From: Trichomonas tenax
Lineage: Eukaryota > Parabasalia > Trichomonadida > Trichomonadidae
Assembly: GCA_023091735.1 (NCBI GenBank)
Contig: JALKBU010000108.1
Coordinates: 1 to 64,000, forward strand
DNA: 64,000 nucleotides
Reading direction: 5' to 3'
Below are positions 40,801 to 50,251 of the stretch, piece after piece. A program made the translations under genes and the position numbers. Each line of letters starts with the position of its first letter. Positions within the stretch are counted from its first letter, which is position 1. The notes below the pieces were generated by a model. The model did not search any database and had not been told where the DNA came from. It was given only the letters and a program-made list of their open reading frames with translations.

Positions 40801-42801
40801 GTCTGTTGACATCTTGAGCATATCGTCCGCAATTTGCTGTCTGATTGCCTTGAGTTGGTTCTTGAACGAAGTCGGAACTGATCTCACACCAGTAACAACA
40901 ACGAACTCAGGAACATTCTCTCCAGGCTTGATCGAGCTGAGAGGAAGAATATCATCCATTGGCAAGTTCTGGCTTTGGATTTTGTAAGGCTTTTGCAGTG
41001 TCTTGAAGAAAGTCGATTTCTTCTCATATTGAACAGCTTCTCCGTGAGCATCAAAAGACAGTATAATCATGTTATCGTTGTGAATTGATTTCTGCCTGTT
41101 TCTGAACATTCTCTTGCTGTTCTCGTTCATGAGTTTGATGATTTGACGCCATTTTTCTTCGCTCATATATCCCATCATGCTTAAGTTGTTCATTGATGAC
41201 ATATACAAACGCTTTGTTCGTTCAGGAATTGTTTCAGTGACTTTCTTCATCTCCTGCCTCGCTTTGTACAAAAGAACTGCACGTCTGAAAAGAATTCCAT
41301 CGCTCCTTGTCTTCTGCCACAATTTCGTGAAAACATTTATCTGTTGAAGTGGAGTTTTCGTCTGTTCGAGTTCTTCTTCGATGTTGCTGTCGTAAGACAA
41401 CAGATAGAACTCTCCTCTATTGTCTGTTTTCATCATAACTGTCTCATAAAGTTGTACTGACTCGACTTGAAACGCTTTTGAGCTGAATGAATGATTTGGA
41501 ATTGTGCGATTTTTCGATTTCTTGAGAATTTCGAATGCTCTCCTCTTGAGAGGATCGTATTGCGTTGCTCTGATCTCAGAGAAGATGAAGTGAATCCAAA
41601 AACGACGTCCGCGAACGAATCTCTTCCATCCATGGAAAGCAAGACAAACTGCAGCATTATCATGTTTCTTCATCATAATAAAAGCGAACCAAAGCGAAAG
41701 AGACATGTTATTCGTGATTTTCATGTTGCCGTTGATTTCAATTGCTCTTTCTATCTTTACGTTCTTCATGAGAGCGTTGAAAGACATTCTTTTCTTCAAA
41801 TATGATGATCTTTCTTGAAATGTCGAGAATAACATTTTGTTGTGCTTCTTACTCTGCGAGAGAACCCACCAATTGAAGAGGCATGATCGAATTAAGCGCT
41901 GTTTCGACTTTTTCTGGTTCATAAACTTCGCCCAAGCAGCACTTCCTGTTTTCATGATTTGGCGCTGCATAAAGTGATCCACATCCTTAACGATGTCTTC
42001 CTCGATCCTGCGAGCAGCCATTTTGTTAGAAAGGGCCGTAATTGCGCGTCTTTTGATTGTTCTATCGAAAAGATGAACGGCATTCTCATATATTTGTTGT
42101 CGCGCTTTCTTCTTCTTTATGATGTTGTTCCACTGCGGAAATTCCGAGGTCGTATATCGCTTTCTCTTTAATAACGTATATTTGTACCATACTTCAAATG
42201 TTGCGTAAAGACTTCCAAAGTTGTGTATTGCGAGTGTATCATATCTCGTTATCTGTCTGAGCTTCCTATTTTTCTTGTTTATGATTCTCCACTCGTTAAA
42301 TACTTTTGATAACAAGTGTCTGCCGCATTGGCGTGTGAATTGAAGCAATGTTTTGTCATTTTCTGTGATGGGGATGAACATGAGATTCGTTGCAGTGAAT
42401 AATTCGAATGATGATTTCTTTACGTGAATAAAAAGATCTCTCCATGTGATTTTATTTTCATTTGTATCTTCGTAGTATTTTCTGCGCTTTTCACCTCCAA
42501 CGAAAGAGTTTAGAAGCAACAAATTGAAGATTGGGCGTTCTCTTTTCAATCTCAATCTGCGCCAAGCAATCAGAAACTTGCGAAATCGCTGGTGAACTTT
42601 GTATATCCTCCACTGGTTCTGTATCTTGGCGGCGGCAATGTCGCTGATCGTCCTGTGGTCAGATACGACAAGTTCCTGTTTTAAATCGAAGTAAGATTTG
42701 CCTGCAATCGATCCCTCCAGGATCTTTGGGACCGGTGCTGTCCCTTGAGCGTCATATTCATCGAACGTGTTTAACACGTTCGATCTCAATTTCGTGCTCA
42801 T
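37864..42801 (-). CDS. IQ-motif and Sfi1-like repeat protein, 1645 aa
   Basis: Intact frame, ATG at 42799-42801. An IQ motif lies at about residues 58-72 (AAKIQNQWRIYKVHQRF). Residues about 80-420 contain spaced Trp-centred helices such as FNEWRIINKK, FEVWYKYTLLKRKRY, FNWWVLSQSKK and HGWKRFVRGRRFW. These resemble the Sfi1-type repeats that bind centrin along centrosome and basal-body fibres. The middle (about 480-1130) is low-complexity and charged, with acidic runs near 1003 (SSEDDDDD) and a Tyr/Glu-rich stretch near 1070 (EYDEYEYDYEYEYEE). A helical C-terminal domain occupies about 1390-1645. A role in basal-body or other cytoskeletal fibres, which trichomonads have in abundance, is the best inference. 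Confidence 0.7.
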   Translation of the reverse strand: MSTKLRSNVLNTFDEYDAQGTAPVPKILEGSIAGKSYFDLKQELVVSDHRTISDIAAAKIQNQWRIYKVHQRFRKFLIAWRRLRLKRERPIFNLLLLNSFVGGEKRRKYYEDTNENKITWRDLFIHVKKSSFELFTATNLMFIPITENDKTLLQFTRQCGRHLLSKVFNEWRIINKKNRKLRQITRYDTLAIHNFGSLYATFEVWYKYTLLKRKRYTTSEFPQWNNIIKKKKARQQIYENAVHLFDRTIKRRAITALSNKMAARRIEEDIVKDVDHFMQRQIMKTGSAAWAKFMNQKKSKQRLIRSCLFNWWVLSQSKKHNKMLFSTFQERSSYLKKRMSFNALMKNVKIERAIEINGNMKITNNMSLSLWFAFIMMKKHDNAAVCLAFHGWKRFVRGRRFWIHFIFSEIRATQYDPLKRRAFEILKKSKNRTIPNHSFSSKAFQVESVQLYETVMMKTDNRGEFYLLSYDSNIEEELEQTKTPLQQINVFTKLWQKTRSDGILFRRAVLLYKARQEMKKVTETIPERTKRLYMSSMNNLSMMGYMSEEKWRQIIKLMNENSKRMFRNRQKSIHNDNMIILSFDAHGEAVQYEKKSTFFKTLQKPYKIQSQNLPMDDILPLSSIKPGENVPEFVVVTGVRSVPTSFKNQLKAIRQQIADDMLKMSTDKSDKKHLKILAQTTVQEQRRRSTTTNIHNEAFNPNDKSDSVAIRPSTGINDKLRGVFPPIYKKGTPSLNVQIVKFSNDFDYEEPKIENEDDENIPLNALEMSQAAREMLSEARFMQSMTFGSSFANFLSKSGQISSFSSQNTLPKFEDDGVSERSQESIIEEVIDETSEAETQRTADTTGRKSILKEDNEEHGEEEDFSTMKTLSELDDPEDHMKSKKYVDFLNILFGKSVIINSSAKLMALRKRIKEEIMSRRANAAAGLDIVGNSFGFSGVLDEYRDEKTNKKRAKSRERNRLKTEETTPKKGDKKEEEFQVKYNSRKFLHKKRSKLSSDSSEDDDDDNSGSHNDMREDLINEKASIENALSDAYGRVDDIDIDAAEEDKGDDAESNETQEDEYDEYEYDYEYEYEEIEEEGVKKRVKVKTNNRRSKIDKNSRKSLLSKSMVSGDQSLKSSLDTFDGADSTETDVAGEKSSTSIRRVRKKKLKDVALKEVNKIVFKMLETHILDQYVSDEGPLVEFDKDYVPELDLPEKKLDAKPPVENNIKKPVVQKPNRQLFKTTPNSKKPARIVIPDRREFDQYVYNAFLESEKFATVTYNNGTNKITKRPTTTVVETRKPPHPFSPIYRMSAAFQNRNLHFEDENKVVSFGGGDKRHIASNNTGFMQVRINNSKRKSLTKPISASPQPRIPDVRATSSQQQTQKQTKDESLATLERKTMTFIQTLSSYTSETEFKHFVKNVKILPKSMKPVIDPNIGVQFDAVMTSYTGMKAMDQSALDMFKTVDQALILSEFMQRLVILITTKKSSPQDCARAAIKLFKTQPQHISILQKCTNMEEQDRQQGIERMHKLHNTNNNTPQWVKKKAATFADVGWVRQFEYRFVSLQFGDDNSAIIAPIEQMLETRGTGEPPSSRPPSILNKPPAKEEQDNRTKQNVKEIWQKFAECQNDSEMESVLGNFDLDELISVARYIASEEELDSLLSK

Positions 42802-43579
42802 TATAGGAGACTCCCCCTTTTATATTTTTGATCTTTATCGTCTTTTTGCTACATTTGTTTCTTGTTCTCTCTGATTTTATTTCTTGACACCAAATCTCAT
42901 CTGTTTTTGCTAAATTGCTGATTTTTCCATCTCAAATCAATCATTTGACAGTTTACATGACAAATATTATGATCGGAAAAAACATCTATTTAGTTTTTTT
43001 ATGACCAAAATAGTTGCAGCAAGGGAAGTTAATATTACTGTAATGAAATTGATAATTGTCTATGCAGTCGACTAAGCTGCACTATTTTTGATGCCTCTTG
43101 TTTTATGTGGAAATTCTAATTAGTTAGAGGTTTAGTATCAATGGATATTGGCAATCACATCTATACAATCGATTAATATCAGTTTTAGACACATCATATT
43201 ATACAAATTATAGTCCAAATTTTAAAATGATTTTTTCGTTACTTGATGCGATGCATAATGCAATGGTGCTCAAGCAAAAAAAAAAAATATTTAGCTTATT
43301 TAATATAACAATTCTATTCTCTCGATATTTTAATCATCGATCAGGATAAACAGAGTTTGAATTTCATGGAGCTAATTATTTTGAAATTGTGCAATCTTCC
43401 ATTGTGAGCAGTTTCAATAATTCAAATTTCGACTTTGCTTATAATTGGAAAGACTCAGAATATTTAACAGCATTAGAACTCAATCAATTAGAAGCATTTG
43501 AGTCAAACAATAGTATATAAATATGTATAATTAATGATAATCGAAATAAATGACATCTTTGATAACAGTTTGTTACAGA
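42802..43579. other. Intergenic stretch with one motif copy
   Basis: AT-rich DNA between the IQ/Sfi1-like gene and a decayed gene. Apart from the 13-bp motif at 42952 and an A11-type run near 43280, nothing is seen. Confidence 0.5.
42952..42964. promoter_or_regulatory. 13-bp motif upstream of the IQ/Sfi1-like gene
   Basis: TTTACATGACAAA, a perfect consensus match, 150 bp before the minus-strand ATG at 42801. TTTGACA lies just before it. Confidence 0.5.
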
Positions 43580-44390
43580 TTTCTTGCAATAAATGATACC
43601 AAAGACTTCTATCCTTGTCAAGCAAAATATATCATGAAAGGTGGGATTTGATTTATAAAGATTTTGACTTGTTTGAATAAAACGCAAACCTACAAGATTT
43701 TGGATAATTGTTTTAATAGGGAATGTTTTTGTCATTATTTCATTAAATGGACTGTTGTTTTCTTCACTAATGTTGACCCAATTGATGCCATTATTGCTTT
43801 GAACAACCCATGAATTCGGATTAAAAGGATAGTTGACATTTGGCCCCACGTGTTTCAAAAGTATAATTTTTTGGTGTTATAAAGTAGTGTGCGTTCATGT
43901 TTATATCGAAATATGAGTTTGGAATATCTTTTGAACACCAATCTTCATTTCTTTTGATACTGATTATATTTTGAATTCTTGGATAATCATAGTTTGTCGA
44001 ACTTGGAGTGATTGTGAATACTGAAGGATGATTTGTCAGTAATCCATTTAGGTCATCATCAGATTTGGGGTAACAACTAAAGGTTATCCAGCAGAAATAA
44101 AAGTGAGAAAAAACTCAACGGTTTTGGATCTAATTCATCATTATTCATATACTTTTGCGGATATTTATACACTAGCATTTATAGAGAGTCTATTTTGAAG
44201 TTTTGTTCGTCCATTTCATTTATCTTTGTTTCAGATTTGAAGGATTTTTTTCACTTTTGAAGTTACAAATCTGAATAACTTTCTAATGATGATTTGGAGC
44301 TGATAATTCGCCATTAATATCTCCGCATATTAGAGACACTAAATTTGCAATATCAAATGATTCTATAATAGAAATGTTTACAGATTTGAT
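43580..44390 (-). pseudogene. Decayed F5/8 type C (discoidin)-domain gene
   Basis: Two frames carry parts of one domain. One covers about 43870-44080: DDDLNGLLTNHPSVFTITP, then YDYPRIQNIISIKRNEDWCS, then KDIPNSYFDINMNAHYFITP. After a frameshift near 43860 the other covers about 43580-43855: LKHVGPNVNYPFNPNSWVV, QSNNGINWVNIS, and LTRIEVFG. The SW-V-x-x-S-N-N-G-x-x-W and IEVFG elements are typical of F5/8C domains in trichomonad BTB-type proteins. Upstream, at about 44330-44390, a relic ESFDIANLVSLICG reads in another context. There is no intact start, so the gene is dead. Discoidin domains usually bind carbohydrate or membranes; the partner BTB region is not recognisable. Confidence 0.65.
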
Positions 44391-44484
44391 TCAGAAAAAA
44401 GATTGATTGCAATGCTTTGATATTTTGCATTTAGAATATAGTATGAAGGCTGAATGCAATTATATAACAGGATATATGAATTGT

Positions 44485-45072
44485 TTATTGTGGGAAATTC
44501 TGAAGAATATCATTTCGCATATCTTTGAATGAGACAAATGAGATCTTGTTAGGGATGTATCCGTAGAGCTCAGACATTGGTCCAGCAAGTTCAACTTCTG
44601 GATGAGAAGAATGCCAAGCATTGAGCGCTGGATATGCTTTAAACATACCAACAAAGATATCCATCATAGAGTAGAATGGAAAATGGCAAACAATTGTCTT
44701 TCCAAACTCAACTGTTGTTGATTTGAGTTTTTCATTATCAGCTTCTGGGAGTTTAACACTATCATCAACAATTTTGCCCACAACAGATCTGCATTTTTCA
44801 CTTGGTGTGTTTTGCGGATTATCATAATAAATTCCGATGCATGGAATCTTCTTGAAGTCCTTGTTATCATTGAGTTTTGATAACTCTGCCTCAACAGAAG
44901 CCATTTGCTGATAAGCCTTTGAATATGGTCCAACAAATGTTGTATAAACAATTTTCATTGAGCCGAAAGTCTCCTCGGTGACCACAGCCTTTGCAAACAA
45001 GTGGAACTTCATTGCTAAAAGGATGAAAATAATGACAATCGTCAACAATAACAATGTAAGAAATGTTGACAT
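44485..45072 (-). CDS. TEX264-like ER membrane protein with GyrI-like domain
   Basis: The frame opens at a TTG at 45102, but the first ATG is at 45070-45072, preceded by TCATTA, a good Inr match; the product is 195 residues. Residues about 3-20 (TFLTLLLLTIVIIFILLAM) form a membrane anchor. The rest is a GyrI-like domain, and CIGIYYDNPQNTPSEKCRSVVGKI is the diagnostic YYDNP...P-x-x-KCR-x-x-VG stretch of TEX264. In animals TEX264 is an ER-phagy receptor whose long disordered C-tail carries an LC3-interacting motif. Here the protein ends about 20 residues after the domain, so no such tail exists. It may therefore work in another way or with a partner. It is divergent from the condensin gene. Confidence 0.8.
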   Translation of the reverse strand: MSTFLTLLLLTIVIIFILLAMKFHLFAKAVVTEETFGSMKIVYTTFVGPYSKAYQQMASVEAELSKLNDNKDFKKIPCIGIYYDNPQNTPSEKCRSVVGKIVDDSVKLPEADNEKLKSTTVEFGKTIVCHFPFYSMMDIFVGMFKAYPALNAWHSSHPEVELAGPMSELYGYIPNKISFVSFKDMRNDILQNFPQ

Positions 45073-45118
45073 CGAAAATAATGAAGTGATGAAATTTACC
45101 AAATTTTGATAATGTAAA

Positions 45119-45219
45119 TTTACATGACAAAATGATATTTAATATACATGACAAATCTTAATAATTTCAAACGATTTACAAGGCAAATTTCATATAATTT
45201 AAATGAGCTACATGACAAA
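45119..45219. promoter_or_regulatory. Four copies of the 13-bp motif in a divergent promoter
   Basis: TTTACATGACAAA at 45119-45131, TATACATGACAAA at 45143-45155, TTTACAAGGCAAA at 45175-45187 and GCTACATGACAAA at 45207-45219, all in one orientation at about 24-32 bp steps. They lie in the 370 bp between the divergent TEX264-like (45072, minus) and condensin-like (45443, plus) genes and could serve both. Confidence 0.65.
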
Positions 45220-45442
45220 TATAAATATATTTTGTCGGAAATTCAAAAACGCTGAATGAAAAGATTTTTATTATTTACAACATATTCAGTATATAAAAGT
45301 AAAAAATAGGAGTCAAAAATAAAAATTGTGACATATTTGCAAAATTTTAATAGAAATAAGACCTGTATGTGATGCAATATCTAAATCCACAGAAAACAAT
45401 ATAAAAGTTAAATTCACTGAGGAAGTAGCCGTTTATTAAAAA

Positions 45443-48145
45443 ATGGAAGAAGCCGCGAAACAGCGTGGATTCTTCGAATTGACACTTAGAGATGGACTCA
45501 AACCAAACCAAAAGCCGAGAATGATCACATCTGTGTACAAAATTTTTGATGATTTAAAGAAATTAGACTTGAAACAAGAAGAAAATAAGACAATCTTTGA
45601 CTTAATGGTTCAAACAATCACATGCCCGAACTTCCACAAGAACGAGAAAGCCAAAAAGTTCATCGCTTCTCTATTTCACGTTGTATTTTTCAAACTTAAC
45701 GATATTTGTGAGAATATGAAAGTCCTTTTCAGGAACGAAAAGGAGGCTCCTGCAGGAGTACTCGGCGATGTCTGCATTACCGTGTGGACAAACTGCGATG
45801 TTACTGAAAGATCAACATTTAATAATCAAATTATCAAACCAATCGCCGAATGCGCGATATTAGCAGAGACACCACAGTTTTCTAAGAACTGCCGCGCGTT
45901 TTTGGAGAAATTTGGTTCAAGCAGAAGCAGAAAGAAAGAATTATGGTCTGCGATGTGCCATATCTATGAACCAATCGTTTTTAGATACCTACACGCTGCC
46001 AACTCACTCGTTAGAGACAATGCTTTGTCTTTGTTGTCACAATGCGCATTTCCAATCGAATCACACGAATACACGAAGGAAAAGAAGGAGGAGTTGATGA
46101 ACACACAGATAAACGAGCTTACAACGATTTTAATGGATGATTGCCCTAAAGTTCGTGCAAACGCTGCTAAATCAGTTTGCAAGATATTGTATCAGTATTG
46201 GCAGTTCTTCCCAACATCATCACAGAAGAAATTGCTCGAAATTCTCACAAAGGATCTCAGCCGCGACAGAAAGGCAACAGCAGTCCGTGTTGCTGTTTTA
46301 GAAGGCTTAGATTTCTTGTGTGATCTCCATGATGGTATGGAATTCGTTGCCCCATACATTCCATATTTAGCCGAGCGCCTTCATGATCAGTCTGAGCAAG
46401 TTAGAATCGCTTTCTTGAAATTGCTCAATACTGTTTCCACACAGTCCAGTGTCAACATCTTCAAGATCATTCACATCGATCACTTCATTTACAGATTGTG
46501 TATGGATGGCGAAGATGTCTGCGAAGCAATTGTCGAGATATTGAAGCCATCATTGTTTGATTTCCCAATCAAACCATCGAAGAAGGAGAAGACGGAGGAA
46601 GACTTGAAGAAGAAACTCAACAGACTCAGAAGTGCTCGTGCAATCTTCTTGTGCCACAGAAACCTTCAAGCAGCAATCAAGTTCTACTCATCACTTGCTA
46701 AGAATGTGTTGACAGATGATATCCTCGACTTCATCCACATTCTCTACTATTGGTCTGAGAGAACAGCAGCAGGAGATCCAACAGTTCCAATTCCAACTGC
46801 ACAGCAGATCGGTTCTGCTGATTGCGCACTCCCAGCATTTGATTGCGAAGATGATTTAGAGCGCCTTTACAGAGTTGAAAATGGTGAAGAAGAAGACAAT
46901 GGTGAAGAGGAAGAAAAGAAAGCCATCCCAGAGCATATTGCTACTTGGGGTATTATCGCTGGCGTCATGAAGAGTCTCGGTGAGATAATCAAAGATAATG
47001 AACAAATCAAGTTCATTAAGGAAAAGATTTTCCCTAGATTCAAGCCAAAGGAAGTTTTCGCAAGATTACCGAAATTCCTTCACGCACGCTTCTTCGATAT
47101 TCTTAAGACACTTGGCAAGGATGACGAGTCAATGAATCTTCTTATTGAATACCTCAGCTCAGAGAACTGCGCTGCTTGGTCTGATGCTCTTAGTTGTTTA
47201 ACAAAGTGGGGAACATTTGAACAATACATCAATCACCAGACGCAAATCCTTAGCGGATTACTTGAAGGAACAGATGAAGAGTTGTCAAGCGAAGAGAGAA
47301 GTGTTAAGATTGCAAGATGCGTGAAGTATTTGATGTTCATGTTCTCAACAAAGGAAATCCTGAAGAAGAACCATGACTACTCAGAAACAATCAAGATGCT
47401 TGATGATACAATCTTGAAGATGTTATACGCAAACTTAAAGATTGGCGACTATTCATCTCTCACAGAGCAGCAAATTCAAATTGCTGAAACACTGACCAAG
47501 GAGTTCTACGTCATGACATTCAAGCTCATTGTCACACTTCACACGCATCTCTTATTATACAAGCTTGAAACAGGTTCTAAATCAGACAAGGAAAGTGAGA
47601 TTTCAGATTCGGACAAGGAAGTTGTATATATTGGACGCGATATATTCCTTAGAATGATTGATGATATCAAGTCATCATTCTTCCCAGAGAACATCGAAAA
47701 GGATACACTTCAGTTCGATATATTTGTAACACTGCTTACACTCTTAACAGATCTTATTTCATCACACATCTTCGACAATGATTTGTTGCATGATGGCATC
47801 GAGCGCATCAAGGAAATAGCGTGCGATGGTGCCATGGAGGGACACAAGCTTAAGAACGTTTCATTGAAATGTTTGTCTAAGGTTGTTGAAGTTTTAATAT
47901 TAGACAGCACGAACGAATCCAGCCAAGCTGAGGCATTATTCAGATTCATTGTCGATAATTGTAAGGATGACGATGATGCAGAAGTTGTTACACAACATAT
48001 TGAGACCCTCACCAAGGCCACAAAGAAGAAGAAATCTGCTCCTTGGCTCATTAACGTTCTCGGAGATCTCGCTGTTCAGGAAGATAAGACTTCAGAAAAG
48101 ATATTAGAAACGGTACAGAAATGTTTGGCTTCTTTGAATCAATAA
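45443..48145 (+). CDS. Condensin-II G2-like (NCAPG2) subunit
   Basis: 900 residues, ATG at 45443 with TCACTG about 28 nt upstream. The N-terminal half is a HEAT solenoid. It contains LLSQCAFPIESHEYTKEKKEELMNTQ..., then LTTILMDDCPKVRANAAKSVCKILYQYWQFFP, then VRVAVLEGL, and LAERLHDQSEQVRIAFLKLL. This order (FP, DDCP-x-VR, VC-x-IL-x-x-YW, VR-x-x-VLEGL, L-x-D-x-S-x-x-VR-x-AF) is that of NCAPG2/CAP-G2, the HEAT subunit of condensin II. An acidic loop lies near residue 482 (GEEEDNGEEEE). Condensin II compacts chromosomes in mitosis. The family's length is about 1140 aa in animals, so this is a shorter version. The assignment is by motif order and the gene could be NCAPG instead, though the DDCP motif favours G2. 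Confidence 0.72.
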   Translation: MEEAAKQRGFFELTLRDGLKPNQKPRMITSVYKIFDDLKKLDLKQEENKTIFDLMVQTITCPNFHKNEKAKKFIASLFHVVFFKLNDICENMKVLFRNEKEAPAGVLGDVCITVWTNCDVTERSTFNNQIIKPIAECAILAETPQFSKNCRAFLEKFGSSRSRKKELWSAMCHIYEPIVFRYLHAANSLVRDNALSLLSQCAFPIESHEYTKEKKEELMNTQINELTTILMDDCPKVRANAAKSVCKILYQYWQFFPTSSQKKLLEILTKDLSRDRKATAVRVAVLEGLDFLCDLHDGMEFVAPYIPYLAERLHDQSEQVRIAFLKLLNTVSTQSSVNIFKIIHIDHFIYRLCMDGEDVCEAIVEILKPSLFDFPIKPSKKEKTEEDLKKKLNRLRSARAIFLCHRNLQAAIKFYSSLAKNVLTDDILDFIHILYYWSERTAAGDPTVPIPTAQQIGSADCALPAFDCEDDLERLYRVENGEEEDNGEEEEKKAIPEHIATWGIIAGVMKSLGEIIKDNEQIKFIKEKIFPRFKPKEVFARLPKFLHARFFDILKTLGKDDESMNLLIEYLSSENCAAWSDALSCLTKWGTFEQYINHQTQILSGLLEGTDEELSSEERSVKIARCVKYLMFMFSTKEILKKNHDYSETIKMLDDTILKMLYANLKIGDYSSLTEQQIQIAETLTKEFYVMTFKLIVTLHTHLLLYKLETGSKSDKESEISDSDKEVVYIGRDIFLRMIDDIKSSFFPENIEKDTLQFDIFVTLLTLLTDLISSHIFDNDLLHDGIERIKEIACDGAMEGHKLKNVSLKCLSKVVEVLILDSTNESSQAEALFRFIVDNCKDDDDAEVVTQHIETLTKATKKKKSAPWLINVLGDLAVQEDKTSEKILETVQKCLASLNQ

Positions 48146-48277
48146 AAATTATTGTTGCTTTTTAAATTCAAAATTTATAAAAACAGTCCACATTTTTTCC
48201 TAACACTATATATTCTAAGAGAGTTTTCAACAGATATTGATGCATAAATCAAGAATATTTCTAATAATATTTGATAA

Positions 48278-48352
48278 TTTACATGCCAAAATAAGATGGC
48301 ATATAATATTTACATAACAAATCCATTGAAAATTTTCAATTTACACGACAAA
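48278..48352. promoter_or_regulatory. Three orphan copies of the 13-bp motif
   Basis: TTTACATGCCAAA at 48278-48290, TTTACATAACAAA at 48309-48321 and TTTACACGACAAA at 48340-48352, each one or two bases off the consensus, spaced exactly 31 bp. They follow the end of the condensin gene with no recognisable gene start nearby. Confidence 0.5.
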
Positions 48353-49992
48353 AATATTATTATAAATATTTCTTCATGTATTTCAATTGCTATAAATATA
48401 TGGAATTATTGCCCATATTGGAATTAAGACTTAAGTCGATATAGTCTATTGGAATAAAATACTCTTAATTCTTTAAATCCGAAATAGTAGGAATTGCGAA
48501 TCAATATAAGGTTAAATCCATTAGTGGATAAGGGTAAATTTTGGAAATCTAGAATGGAAATATTTGATAATCTTAGCTTTTAGCATATAAATATATTATA
48601 GTACTATGTATATCATGCATATAAAAACATTATGTGTACGTTCCCTGGTAACAACAACAGAATAGTTCTTATGCAAAAAAGATGATATATATAATTGTTC
48701 CACTGGCGCCAAAACGTCGCCATTGTATCATCAAGGCTAAATCCATTATCCTCAAGAAGAAAGGCTGTGACACTCTTAACCTTATTTTTAAAAATTTTTC
48801 TCGGGCTAATAAAATGCTTCTTATCATTGAATTGGATTATATTAATATTTTAACACAATGATATAGTCAACAACAACATAGAGCAAATTATTATACATTT
48901 ACTTAAGCGTGGATCTCATTTTTGTTGAAAATATATTCAATTTACACAAAAAATCGAATTTTGTCCAAACTTCAAAGTAACCATGCATTTTATATCATGT
49001 AATATATGTTATGATATTTCATTTAATTATCACATATGTAAAAAATATCAGTTGCTATTTTTATAACTTTGAAATATTGGCAAGCAACTAGCCCAAAGAT
49101 TAAGATATTTGATTAACATGGCTTGGCTAACATAACTTCTTGAGATACATTTTGATTTTCAAAACTGCAGCCAATAAAATGGTATTTGATCCTAATGTTT
49201 TTTTTTTGATTTTCGAGTATGCAGTTACTATATTCGTTATCAATATCCATTTTAATATTAGATTTGAAAAGATAATTTATTCAACATAATCAAACCGTGA
49301 TTCTGCTTCAATCTATACAGTCATGGATGGACGCTTATACTGAAAGTTATTAATGTTCCCTGAGATATATCGAAGTTCGCCGTAAAAATTCCAAAAAAAT
49401 ATGTCAAAAAATTTAACGTCTTTGTCGAATTTAATCAAATATGATAAATGATAATTAAAAATCAGAATAAGTAACTGCAGCATACAGATAGTTGAAATAA
49501 ATTTGGCTTTTAAACCAAAATTAATTAAATTCGTTTGAAACTGATGAATTCAATGAAAAAAAATCAATTTCACAAAGATCTTGATTATGAAACTATACTT
49601 TATGCATACATATATATTATAATATTTTTGAGAATGTGCAGCTATGTTGGCTAAGCAATCAAAGTGAAATATAGTCGTAATTCTCAATTATTTTTATGCT
49701 AGCCAAAAATAAAATTAAATGATAAATCACATACTACTAATACAGCAATATGCATATCATATGTAAAAGCATGAAATCAAATGTAATATTAAGTGCTTGA
49801 ATTGAATAATTTCATATGATGATTAACTCTTACTCATTTTAAAACATTACATCCTGCATATAACTATTCTGCAAAGGAATGATTTTTTCAACGAGCATAT
49901 ATGTAGTTATGATTAGAAAGAAAAAATACAATTACATCCAGAATCGAACACTCGCCTAATATATCAAAAATATACTTTTCTCATTAGACTAA

Positions 49993-50005
49993 TTTGACAT
50001 GTAAA
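49993..50005. promoter_or_regulatory. Isolated 13-bp motif copy near the ankyrin relics
   Basis: TTTGACATGTAAA, a perfect consensus match, lies in gene-free DNA 145 bp left of the first ankyrin relic. Confidence 0.4.
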
Positions 50006-50149
50006 TTTTTATTTAATCAAATTCCAAAATTATGATCTCCATAACTTAAGTTAGTAGAGCTTAGATATTTTAGTATGAGCATCTACACTACCACCTGTGT
50101 CTACTATTAAAGTTACAATGAAATTGAATCTGGGGAAGGGAGTGTCACG

Positions 50150-50251
50150 GCCTTTGCAAGAAATTTGATTATTTCAATATTTCCGTGATGGACTGCTTCA
50201 TGTGCATCGAAGTAATTTCGGCAAAGGCTGATGTTTTTCGCTTCTTTAGCT
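50150..50251 (-). pseudogene. Ankyrin-repeat protein relic
   Basis: On the minus strand the DNA reads AKEAKNISLCRNYFDAHEAV then HHGNIEIIKFLA, the pattern of a trichomonad ankyrin protein (xA-x-x-x-G-N-x-E-I-I-K-x-L). No start, stop context or neighbouring repeats make a gene. The same DNA forms the left arm of the adjacent long hairpin. Confidence 0.55.

Noticed and set aside
45073..45102. TTG start for the TEX264-like protein
   Set aside because: The ATG at 45072 follows an Inr-like TCATTA and starts directly before the membrane anchor.
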